Shown here: positions 1 to 7,064 of the stretch, piece by piece
Numbering within the stretch: position 1 is the first letter of the stretch
How the letters are laid out: each line of letters opens with the position of its first letter
Origin: Spirochaeta sp.
Lineage (GTDB): Bacteria; Spirochaetota; Spirochaetia; UBA9216
Assembly (NCBI GenBank): GCA_003454605.1
Contig: DMKD01000177.1
Span: 1 to 12,853 of the forward strand
DNA length: 12,853 nucleotides
Reading direction: 5' to 3'
The notes under the pieces: model-generated
Seen by the model: only the letters and a program-made list of their open reading frames with translations
Database searches by the model: none
Told to the model about the DNA's origin: nothing
Translations under genes and position numbers: made by a program

Positions 1-71
1 AAGTTCCGGATTGTATAGGCCTTGATGTGCAGCTTGATGAGGAATTAATCAAGAAATATCAAATGAATTAA
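1..71 (+). CDS. Enolase-superfamily (mandelate racemase type) dehydratase, C-terminal end only
   Basis: The only frame open from the left edge is the one starting at base 3; it gives 22 residues and a TAA at 69-71. The visible tail contains GLDVQLDEELIKKY. This matches the usual last segment of acid-sugar dehydratases of the mandelate racemase/enolase superfamily, which commonly end in a PGLGVELDEE...KY-like stretch. The catalytic barrel lies outside the window, so substrate and exact family cannot be read. The BCCT transporter starts 20 bases after the stop and two UxaA-type genes follow, so it probably supplies one step of the same acid catabolism. The family call rests on a short tail motif; that some gene ends here is safer than its name. 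Confidence 0.62.
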   Translation, partial: VPDCIGLDVQLDEELIKKYQMN

Positions 72-80
72 CAAATATGC

Positions 81-87
81 GGAGGAG
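81..87 (+). promoter_or_regulatory. Ribosome binding site deciding the BCCT start
   Basis: GGAGGAG lies four bases before the ATG at 92. The alternative in-frame ATG at 77 would place this site inside the coding sequence and has no Shine-Dalgarno sequence of its own, so 92 is chosen as the start. Confidence 0.8.
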
Positions 88-91
88 AAAT

Positions 92-1657
92 ATGGAAACC
101 AAGAAATTAGAAACGAAAAAAATTGATAAATTACTGATTGGTATCAGCTTAGCACTGGTCGTAACAATAGTGGGTTTGCTTTACTTCAATCCTGACTCAT
201 CGCAGGTTGTCGCAAGCAAGATTTTTGGAACAATGACAAACATTTTCGGATCGGGAACCCTGCTCTTTGCTTTTCTGGGCCTTATTGTCCTGATTATCGT
301 AGCGGTTAGTAAATTTGGTAATATAAAACTGGGTGATACAAAACCAGAATATTCAACATTTAAGTGGGTCGCAATGATGATTAGCTGTGGCCTGGGATCT
401 GCAACAATGTACTGGGCATTTGTTGAATGGGGATACTATATAGGAACACCAGGTCTCGGTATTGAACCTGCAAGTCAGCAGGCTTTTGAGATGGCATTAC
501 CTTATAATATGTTTCACTGGGGCTTCAGTGCCTGGACACTTTACGCTTTAATAGGGTTGCCGATCTGCTATCACTTTCATGTCAGGAAGAATAAGGGATT
601 AAGTTTAAGTTCCATGCTATGTTCTATTACTGGTTTGAAAAAGGGAGGTGTAATTGCAAGGATCGTTGATGTGCTGTTTATTTTTATCTGCTTCGGTGGA
701 CTTAGTATCACCCTCGGTCTTTCTGTACCGCTTGTGTCCAAAGTATTGTGTTCTGTATTAGGAATACAACCATCATTTATAATGAATCTGATTCTCATAC
801 TGGCAATATCAGTTGTCTATTCATTCAGTTCATACATCGGTATTCAAAAGGGAATGTCAAAAATATCAAACTGGAATACAAAACTTGCCATTGTATTTTG
901 TGTTGGAATTATTATTGCCGGCCCTGGATTATTTATAATCGCCAATACCACAAACTCACTTGGATTAATGATGCAGAATTTTGTTCAGATGAGTTTATAT
1001 ACAGACCCCATAGGGAAGAGTGGATTTCCACAATCATGGACAATTTTTTATTGGCTGTACTGGATAACCTACGCTCCATTTACAGGGATTTTCATTGCAA
1101 AAGTATCCAAAGGACGTACCCTCAGATCAGTTGTTGTCAATACAATTGTAAGCGGTAGTGCAGGATGTTTCTTTTTCTTTGGAGTTATTTCCAGTCTTAC
1201 TATCGACAGACAGATTAAAGGACTCGTTGATATGGTGTCTATGCTTGGAGCAGGGGAAGGGAATACTGCTATAATCGAGGTGATGCAAACTTTACCTCTA
1301 AGTGGTGTATTCATGGTAGCTTTTTGCATAATGTCAGTACTATTTCTTGCAACTACTTTAGATGGAGCAGCCTTTACTATGGCATCTACAGCTACTCCAG
1401 GGCTTAAAGAAAACGAAGAACCCCATCCTATTCATCGACTATTCTGGTGTATAGCACTGGCACTTGTTCCTCTCACAATGATATTTATCGGAGCAGATCT
1501 TAACACAATAAAAACATGTGCAATCATCACAGGAGTTCCAATAATCTTCATAATGCTTGTTCTTCTTTATGGCTGGTTTAAATGGATGTACAAAGATTAC
1601 AACTTAATTCCAGCAGAAAAAATTAAAACTACATTTCTGAAACCCGAGGATAATTAA
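92..1657 (+). CDS. BCCT-family transporter, CaiT-like
   Basis: A 521-residue polytopic membrane protein of the betaine/carnitine/choline transporter family, with about 12 hydrophobic segments and a length close to CaiT (504 aa). It follows E. coli CaiT (recalled sequence) through long stretches: YYIGTPGLGIEPAS against YYISTPPFGLEPNS, FHWG, LYTDPIGKSGFPQSWTIFYW, and KGRTLR. With the start at 92, numbering nearly coincides with CaiT. Of the aromatic substrate box, Tyr115, Trp143 and Tyr327 are kept (CaiT Y114, W142, Y327), while W323 is Tyr; the neighbouring W324 is kept. Two residues linked to sodium independence in CaiT differ: R262 is Asn and M331 is Thr. I infer uptake of a zwitterionic or charged acid, possibly sodium-coupled rather than by exchange. 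It lies 20 bases after the dehydratase and one base before the UxaA-type small subunit, so co-transcription is likely. Family is certain; substrate is unknown. Confidence 0.93.
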   Translation: METKKLETKKIDKLLIGISLALVVTIVGLLYFNPDSSQVVASKIFGTMTNIFGSGTLLFAFLGLIVLIIVAVSKFGNIKLGDTKPEYSTFKWVAMMISCGLGSATMYWAFVEWGYYIGTPGLGIEPASQQAFEMALPYNMFHWGFSAWTLYALIGLPICYHFHVRKNKGLSLSSMLCSITGLKKGGVIARIVDVLFIFICFGGLSITLGLSVPLVSKVLCSVLGIQPSFIMNLILILAISVVYSFSSYIGIQKGMSKISNWNTKLAIVFCVGIIIAGPGLFIIANTTNSLGLMMQNFVQMSLYTDPIGKSGFPQSWTIFYWLYWITYAPFTGIFIAKVSKGRTLRSVVVNTIVSGSAGCFFFFGVISSLTIDRQIKGLVDMVSMLGAGEGNTAIIEVMQTLPLSGVFMVAFCIMSVLFLATTLDGAAFTMASTATPGLKENEEPHPIHRLFWCIALALVPLTMIFIGADLNTIKTCAIITGVPIIFIMLVLLYGWFKWMYKDYNLIPAEKIKTTFLKPEDN

Positions 1658-1658
1658 A

Positions 1659-2009
1659 ATGAATCGTTTTGTAATAATGGACGAGCGGGACTTTGTTGCA
1701 ACAGCGCTTGTTGATTGTAAAGCGGGAGAAGATGCTGACATCTTCTCTCCTGAAAACAAGAACATCAGTAAATTAAGAGCACTTGATGATATTCCCTACG
1801 GTAATAAAATTGCACTTCGGGATATCGAATCTGGAGAGAAGGTAATTAAATATGGTGCTGTTATTGGTGAGTGCACTAGCTGCATCTCTAAAGGTGAGTT
1901 AGTGCATGTACACAATTTAAAAAGTCTTGCTGTAGATATTCCCCCTGCATTCAAATCTGAAATAATGCGTCAAATGGATATTAAACAGAGCGGAGGTGAT
2001 GAGATATGA
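1659..2009 (+). CDS. UxaA-family dehydratase/lyase, small (SAF-domain) subunit
   Basis: 116 residues corresponding to the N-terminal SAF domain of altronate/galactarate dehydratases and to SuyA of sulfolactate sulfo-lyase, encoded as a separate polypeptide. Signature stretches are VATALVDCKAGE (13-24), IPYGNKIALRDI (45-56), GEKVIKYGAVIG (59-70) and the closing VHVHNLKS (82-89). In the fused enzymes the second motif is generally GHK; here it is GNK (Asn49), so a conserved His is missing. GAGGA at 1646-1650 is spaced eight bases from the ATG. The gene starts one base after the transporter stop and overlaps the large subunit by ATGA (2006-2009), implying translational coupling. Known relatives remove water (altronate, galactarate) or sulfite (sulfolactate); the sequence does not tell which reaction applies. 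Confidence 0.88.
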   Translation: MNRFVIMDERDFVATALVDCKAGEDADIFSPENKNISKLRALDDIPYGNKIALRDIESGEKVIKYGAVIGECTSCISKGELVHVHNLKSLAVDIPPAFKSEIMRQMDIKQSGGDEI

Positions 2010-3181
2010 CTTTTAACGGATATCTACGACCTGATGACAAGGTTGGTATCAGAAATAAGCTTCTAATTATTGCTGTAGACGAATGCTGCGACGGAATAGC
2101 AAGAAATATTGCAAAATACTTCGAAGATGCTGTTGTTTTAACTAACTGGTACACATGCATGCTGGGCGGGAATGAGGAAACCTTCCTTCAAATGATTGCC
2201 AATGGAAAAAATCCAAATGTTGCCGGTGTGCTTGTGATTGCGATGGGTTGCGGCAGTATATTGCCCGAACAAGTAGCAGATGTAATTGCTGAATCGGGAA
2301 AACCTGTTGAGACATTAAACTGTATAGAGTGCGGAGGAACGAGGAAGGCAATTGATTCCGGAAGAGATAAAGTAAATAGACTTAAAGATTATGCAGATTC
2401 CATTATAAAAAAGGATTTCCCAATCAGTCGTCTGATTATTGGGATAAAATGCGGCGGTTCGGATACAAGTTCCGGCATTGCATCAAATCCAAGCGTCGGA
2501 GCCGCAGCGGACATGATTGTCAGTATGGGAGGAATCTGCATCGGTGGGGAATTGTTTGAACTTCAAGGCTGTGAAAAGGAGCTTGATGCAAGGGCGGCTT
2601 CTCCTGAGATAGCATCCAAGATCAGAATACTTATTGAAAACGAAAGAAGAAGATGGAGTGTAGAAGGCACAGATGTTGAAACAATGAGCATAGGAAATAG
2701 TATCGGCGGATTGACAACAATTGAGGAAAAATCTTTAGGTGCACTTCATAAATTCGGGTCAAAAAAGATACTTGATGTTCTTCAATTTAACAAGGATTTT
2801 ATTGATTCACCAACAAAGCCTGGGTTTTATTTATCGGAAACAACTATGCTATGCGGCGGTGCTGGAGTTAATTATGCATCTCTGGGAGCGCATATAATCC
2901 TTTGGACTAGTGGTGCCGCGGGGTTTAATAATCCTATGGTGCCTGTAATTCGGGTGAGCGGAAATAAGGATCTATTTAATGATGATATGGATGTCAGCGC
3001 GATTGGAATAATGGATGGAACAGAAGAGCTTAATTCTGTAGCTGAACGAATTGTAGAAAAGATTAAGTATGTTGCAGACGGTAATCCAACACAGCTTGAA
3101 GATATAGGAGAATCCACATTGACTCTATATCAAAAGGATCAGCGCTTGGAAAAATTGCTAAATCTTAATTGTTTAAAATAA
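2006..3181 (+). CDS. UxaA-family dehydratase/lyase, large catalytic subunit
   Basis: 391 residues matching the C-terminal catalytic part of altronate/galactarate dehydratases and SuyB. Diagnostic blocks in order are FNGYLRPDDKVGIRN (3-17), NPNVAGVLVIAMGCG (69-83), ECGGT (108-112), GIKCGGSDTSSGIASNPSVG (146-165), IGGLTTIEEKSLGALHKFG (233-251), and NPMVPVIRVSGN (309-320) followed by DMDV. Family members are iron-dependent lyases, and Cys82, Cys109 and Cys149 fall in conserved blocks. The usual His-x-x-Gly-Cys block near residue 50 is NWYTCMLGGN instead, so a conserved His is replaced. The gene is coupled to the small subunit by the ATGA overlap, with GGAGGTGA at 1992-1999. It is the last gene of the operon. 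Substrate may be a sugar acid, or a sulfonate given the SuyAB-like two-subunit form; I cannot decide. Confidence 0.88.
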   Translation: MTFNGYLRPDDKVGIRNKLLIIAVDECCDGIARNIAKYFEDAVVLTNWYTCMLGGNEETFLQMIANGKNPNVAGVLVIAMGCGSILPEQVADVIAESGKPVETLNCIECGGTRKAIDSGRDKVNRLKDYADSIIKKDFPISRLIIGIKCGGSDTSSGIASNPSVGAAADMIVSMGGICIGGELFELQGCEKELDARAASPEIASKIRILIENERRRWSVEGTDVETMSIGNSIGGLTTIEEKSLGALHKFGSKKILDVLQFNKDFIDSPTKPGFYLSETTMLCGGAGVNYASLGAHIILWTSGAAGFNNPMVPVIRVSGNKDLFNDDMDVSAIGIMDGTEELNSVAERIVEKIKYVADGNPTQLEDIGESTLTLYQKDQRLEKLLNLNCLK

Positions 3182-3216
3182 AAAACGGCCGGTTCGGATA
3201 AACTTCCCGACCGGCC
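3178..3216 (-). terminator. Intrinsic terminator between convergent operons
   Basis: A GC-rich inverted repeat pairs GGCCGGTTCGG (3187-3197) with CCGACCGGCC (3207-3216), ten base pairs with one bulged T and a nine-base loop. Read on the minus strand the hairpin is followed by a run of T (the A run at 3178-3185 on the + strand), the classic form for ending the minus operon. On the + strand the downstream sequence has no clear T run, so termination of the dehydratase operon there would be weaker. Confidence 0.75.
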
Positions 3217-3254
3217 AATTCATAGTATTATCAAAAAATACTGATGTATATACC

Positions 3255-4583
3255 TTAGCTGTCCGGTGCATCAAAGATAATAGTGCTGCCCTCGATTCGT
3301 ATTACATCTCCCGGCTTAAGCTTCCTGGTTTTTACCTTGCGGTTATTGACCCGTACAGGTCTTTTGCTGACAAGGGTAAAATCTCCGGATTTTTCATCCT
3401 GTACAATGGTCGCATGTTCCGGGTCGACACCGGCACTGCCTGCAAGGGTGAAATGGGCATCACGGCTTGCTCCGATGATGGTTGCTCCTTCAGTCAGAAT
3501 TGTCTTCTGGTTTGAATCAAGGCTCTGTATCTGCGGGTTTCTGGCAGGTTTATCAAAGGGAATTATGAACATGACAGCAACAGCTGCAGCGGCGGCGAGA
3601 AGCAGCAAAAGAAGAACGGCGCTAGAAGCATCGGTTTCACCTCCGAAGAGCATCGGGACCATAAGCATTCGACTGTCGGAGCTGCCCTTCCAGCTGAGTT
3701 CAATCTCTCCGATGTTATTCTTCAGCGGCGGAGCTTCAACCCTTATTCTGTATTCATTCATTATCTTTTCACGGATATCGGAATAGACTCCGCTTATTTC
3801 TTCAGTAGAGCGTACATCATAGAATTTTCCGCCGCTTCTGCTGCAGATTTCCTCGAGTGAAAGATCTTTATCATCCGAGATATTGATGCCGTCGAGAGTG
3901 ACTCCTGACTTATGATAAACCCGTACGATTTCATCCGGTTTTGCTATCTTAGTACCCCATCGCTCGTGAATGTTTTCGCCGTGTTCATATATCGAATAAT
4001 TTTCACCATCGGATAGTACTATCACAGCCCGTCTCCCTGCTGTTTTTGAAAAACCGGAAGCTGCCTCGGTCAGTGAATTATAGAGTTCGGTATATGCCTG
4101 CTCAGCATCCGGTCTGCTTATCGATGAGAGTTTCCGTCTTATATCGGCAATATTGGTTCCAAGCGGCGCAACCTCCTGAAAACCGGTATTGAATGTATAG
4201 ACTGCGGCCTTGTCGCCCGATTTCTCTATCTGATCAAGAAAAGATTCAAGGGCAGTTTCAGCTTGCTCTATGCGGCGAATTCCGTTAAAGCTCTCCTCGT
4301 ACATCGAGCCGGAATTATCAATGAGAAGGATGAAGTCTATGGCTTCCTTTTCGTTAGGCTTGTTTTTAAACGAGATTATATTCAGATCACCAAGTTCTTT
4401 TTCTGATACCGTAAAATCATCGGTCTGAAGTTTTGCAGCATCTGCGCCCGGAAGTGAAAAGTAGATGTCTATCTCCCCTCTGAACATGAGTGCATTAGTG
4501 TCAATTTGTGAAATTCTGATATCCTGAGACCATAGTACTGCGGCTGTTATTATTAAAGCTGCTGTAAAAAGTATTTTCTTCAT
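3255..4583 (-). CDS. Membrane-anchored vWA domain protein with C-terminal FHA domain
   Basis: 442 residues. An N-terminal signal sequence (MKKILFTAALIITAAVLWSQ) leads into a short strand-rich region, then a von Willebrand A domain from about residue 82 to 275. The MIDAS motif is complete: DNSGS (Asp89, Ser91, Ser93), a Thr near 165, and SDGEN (Asp192). A membrane segment follows at about 322-342, then a cytoplasmic FHA domain at about 362-440 with GASRDAHF, DPEHATI (His390) and VNNRKV. The usual Gly-Arg of the FHA phosphothreonine pocket is shifted to GASR, so binding strength is uncertain. Inferred topology is vWA outside, FHA inside, a link between an extracytoplasmic ligand and cytoplasmic phosphoproteins. 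GGAGG stands just before the ATG. It is the last gene of the five-gene operon, 11 bases after the preceding gene, and is followed by the terminator at 3187-3216. Confidence 0.87.
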   Translation of the reverse strand: MKKILFTAALIITAAVLWSQDIRISQIDTNALMFRGEIDIYFSLPGADAAKLQTDDFTVSEKELGDLNIISFKNKPNEKEAIDFILLIDNSGSMYEESFNGIRRIEQAETALESFLDQIEKSGDKAAVYTFNTGFQEVAPLGTNIADIRRKLSSISRPDAEQAYTELYNSLTEAASGFSKTAGRRAVIVLSDGENYSIYEHGENIHERWGTKIAKPDEIVRVYHKSGVTLDGINISDDKDLSLEEICSRSGGKFYDVRSTEEISGVYSDIREKIMNEYRIRVEAPPLKNNIGEIELSWKGSSDSRMLMVPMLFGGETDASSAVLLLLLLAAAAAVAVMFIIPFDKPARNPQIQSLDSNQKTILTEGATIIGASRDAHFTLAGSAGVDPEHATIVQDEKSGDFTLVSKRPVRVNNRKVKTRKLKPGDVIRIEGSTIIFDAPDS

Positions 4584-4594
4584 TTGATCCTCCG

Positions 4595-5491
4595 TTACAG
4601 GGGAAGGTAAATAAGCTTGAGGCTGCCAAGCTGAATTACATCCTGATATTTGAGCATCTGCCGCATCGATACCGGCTGATCATTTAATAATGTTATATCA
4701 GCCGATGCGGCAGCGATTTCTTCCTGAATCTCAAAATTAATCTCACCGCCGCTGCGTGTTAGCAGTCCTTCGGGTATGGTTTTATAACCGTTAATTGCTA
4801 TATCGTTACGTACACTGTTGCCGATGGATGTTTTTAACTTAACTATGAGATATTCACGGTCTTTCAGGGGGCCGTTGAGTATTCTGAGTCGGGCAAAGCT
4901 GAAGCGGCGTTCAAACTCTCCGATAAATAATCCGATAAGGGCTCCCATAAGAATCAATCCTGCGGCCTTGATATAGACGGCATCCGGTATAAGTCTTATC
5001 AGGAACTCAAAAGCGAGGCCGCCGATCAAGCCGCCTGTCAGTCCCCCAACGGCACCGGCTGCGGCTCGTCTGATAGCTTTTTTCTGAAGTCCGTCGATTG
5101 CACCGATCGCGGCACCCATAAGCATCCAGCCGAATCCACGCCACAGCGGCAGCAGGACGTCCATTGATCTATCGTAACCGAAGCCGGCAAGTCTTGCCGA
5201 CAGCAGCATCCCCTGTGATGCGATTACCTGGGCAGCCGCGGCGGTAACCGCTCCCGCAGCAGCGGCAGTAAGGGCACGGATTAATCCGGTTTTAAGCTCT
5301 CTGTAGATGATTCCGTCGGCAAAACCAAACGTGAAGCCGAATATGAAACCGAGCGCCGCCCCCTGGATTAGGGCCAGAAGCAGGTAGTTCGGAAGCCCTG
5401 CTCCGTTCAATATCTCAACGGCCGCGAAGGCAGCTGTTCCTGAAAATATACCAAGCAGCAGATATAGAATTCTTTTATTGTTTCCTGTCAT
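4595..5491 (-). CDS. Polytopic membrane protein with degenerate FHA-like C-terminal domain
   Basis: 298 residues. Residues 1-195 form five to six hydrophobic segments very rich in Gly and Ala (for example GGLTGGLIGGLAFEF around 149-163), like glycine-zipper membrane proteins. Residues 200-298 are soluble and FHA-like: LKTSIGNSVRNDIAI (219-233), a loop with LNDQPVS (269-275), and a YQDVIQLGSLKLIYL ending typical of the last FHA strands. The Ser-x-x-His of phosphopeptide-binding FHA domains is not visible, so it may be a structural rather than a phosphothreonine-binding FHA. It starts three bases after the kinase stop with AAGGAT as the ribosome site. Position between the kinase and the vWA-FHA gene suggests a membrane scaffold or channel-like partner. 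No named family is recognised for the membrane half. Confidence 0.75.
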   Translation of the reverse strand: MTGNNKRILYLLLGIFSGTAAFAAVEILNGAGLPNYLLLALIQGAALGFIFGFTFGFADGIIYRELKTGLIRALTAAAAGAVTAAAAQVIASQGMLLSARLAGFGYDRSMDVLLPLWRGFGWMLMGAAIGAIDGLQKKAIRRAAAGAVGGLTGGLIGGLAFEFLIRLIPDAVYIKAAGLILMGALIGLFIGEFERRFSFARLRILNGPLKDREYLIVKLKTSIGNSVRNDIAINGYKTIPEGLLTRSGGEINFEIQEEIAAASADITLLNDQPVSMRQMLKYQDVIQLGSLKLIYLPL

Positions 5492-5494
5492 TGT

Positions 5495-7063
5495 TTAATC
5501 CTTATCCTTATCGGGGCTGAGTTCCGCCTGAAAATGCAGAACCTTCTCGTTGTTCTTGATGCGCAGGATGTATTCCTGTGCTGTATATCCGTCAGCTGAT
5601 ATTCTGAAGTTATACACTGCTCCGGATACTATGTCAGCAGATTCAACGGGTCTGAATTTTCCGTCTTTGAAAATCTCAAGTGCTGCGATATCCCGGATAT
5701 CCGCACCCGATGACGAGTCATTGATGCTGAAGAGAATATCAATAGCCGCAGACTCATTTTCCATTACTCCGAGTATGATCCTGCGTGTTTCATTCGATTC
5801 ACTCCGGGCCCGAAGCTCAAACGATGACCAGATTATTTCATTACCCAGTATTGTTTTAGCTCTATATCTGCCGGCCGGCAGTACAAGCGGAATGCTGCGG
5901 TATTCCGCTGAATACGGTATGAATCTTACAGTCGCATCAACTGCCGGGATATCTTTGCCGTCATCGGCAAACAAGCTGGTACGCGGGATAATTATTGCTC
6001 CGCCTTCCGGGTGTTCAATACTCAAGCTTAATCTGCCGTAGAGGGAGGGTGATATCACCTGTCTGTGGAATCCTGTTAACCGGCAGTAGGTTACGCAGAA
6101 TGCGGCCGCTAAAACGATAATTATTCCCGTTGTAATATACAGCTTTAAACCCCGCCCGCGTTTTTTTCGCAGCGGAGGAACTGTCTCTTCTTTTACCATG
6201 GTGCAGAGTCTGTTTTTGACATCTGTGGAATTATACCTGTCAAGCCATGCTTCAAGTCTTCTTATTACAGTATTGATATCTTTACAGCGGGAGCCGGGAC
6301 GTGGTCTAATCAGTGAAGTGATAATTCTGCGCAGCGGTCCTGCTATTCCGGGATTTATCTTTCCGGGAGCCTTGTACTTCCCTTTCTGGATTCTTCTGAC
6401 TGTCTCCGGGGTAAAACTTCCCGGGAAGGGTTTTAAACCTGTGAGCATTTCGTACATCATCACACCCAGAGAATATAGATCTGCACGATAGTCGACTGTT
6501 CGGGAATTCTCGAACTGCTCCGGAGCCATATAGGCGGGAGTGCCCAGGGTCATTCCCTCAGTTGTCAGAGTCTCATCTTCAAAATCGGCCTCGGCTGAAG
6601 ATGCAATTCCGAAGTCGGCAAGTTTTATTTCGCCCCCGCCCGATATGAGTATATTTCCGGGTTTGATATCACGATGTACCACGCCCTTGGAATGAGCATA
6701 CTTCAGGGCTTTGGCAGTATACAACAGGATGTAGGCTGCTGTGCAGTTGTCCAGATATCGCTGCTCATCAAGCAGTTCCTTCAACGATTGACCGTCGACG
6801 AACTCCATCACAATATAGTGACTGCGACCCTGCACAAAATGGTCCTGTACATCAACAATATTGTCGTTTCTGAAGTCCATCAGTATTCGGGCCTCACGTT
6901 TGAAACGTTCGGTTATTGCAGCATTTCCCCTGAGTGTTAGTTTCTTCAGTATTACCGGACGTTTCAATGTCGGGTGAATGCCTTTAAATACTGCTCCCAT
7001 GCCGCCGGTAGCAATCAGCTCTTCTATCTTGTATTTATCTATCTGCTCAGGAATTTTTGCCAC
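5495..7063 (-). CDS. Transmembrane serine/threonine protein kinase (PknB-like) with extracytoplasmic tail
   Basis: 522 residues starting at GTG with AAGGAG six bases upstream; the start lies one base beyond the phosphatase stop. Residues 10-280 are a complete Hanks-type kinase: glycine loop IATGGMGAVFKG (17-28), Lys40 in VILKK, HRDIKPGN (130-137), DFG at 150-152, an activation loop rich in Thr (TLTTEGMTLGT, 165-175), and APE at 180-182. All catalytic residues are present, so it should be active and probably autophosphorylates in the loop. A basic stretch (299-306) precedes one membrane helix at about 308-328. The remaining ~190 residues would be outside the membrane; they are strand-rich, with a PEGA-like final part (YNFRISADGYTAQEYIL). 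The outer part is a plausible sensor. Neighbouring phosphatase and FHA proteins are the natural counterparts. Confidence 0.94.
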   Translation of the reverse strand: MAKIPEQIDKYKIEELIATGGMGAVFKGIHPTLKRPVILKKLTLRGNAAITERFKREARILMDFRNDNIVDVQDHFVQGRSHYIVMEFVDGQSLKELLDEQRYLDNCTAAYILLYTAKALKYAHSKGVVHRDIKPGNILISGGGEIKLADFGIASSAEADFEDETLTTEGMTLGTPAYMAPEQFENSRTVDYRADLYSLGVMMYEMLTGLKPFPGSFTPETVRRIQKGKYKAPGKINPGIAGPLRRIITSLIRPRPGSRCKDINTVIRRLEAWLDRYNSTDVKNRLCTMVKEETVPPLRKKRGRGLKLYITTGIIIVLAAAFCVTYCRLTGFHRQVISPSLYGRLSLSIEHPEGGAIIIPRTSLFADDGKDIPAVDATVRFIPYSAEYRSIPLVLPAGRYRAKTILGNEIIWSSFELRARSESNETRRIILGVMENESAAIDILFSINDSSSGADIRDIAALEIFKDGKFRPVESADIVSGAVYNFRISADGYTAQEYILRIKNNEKVLHFQAELSPDKDKD

Positions 7064-7064
7064 C

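Noticed and set aside
77..91. ATG at 77 as start of the BCCT transporter
   Set aside because: It would place the strong GGAGGAG site inside the gene and lacks its own ribosome site; the ATG at 92 is better.
748..1158. Open frame of 136 codons on the + strand inside the transporter gene
   Set aside because: It is in another frame of a clearly conserved membrane protein and has no recognisable protein features.
3223..3245. Small inverted repeat AGTAT...ATACT next to the vWA gene end
   Set aside because: Only five base pairs and AT-rich; the strong hairpin at 3187-3216 already accounts for termination.
3283..3786. Open frame of 167 codons on the + strand opposite the vWA-FHA gene
   Set aside because: Antisense to well-conserved FHA and membrane segments, low-complexity product.
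5550..6041. Open frame of 163 codons on the + strand opposite the kinase tail
   Set aside because: Antisense shadow with no ribosome site or recognisable motif; the kinase frame is the coding one.
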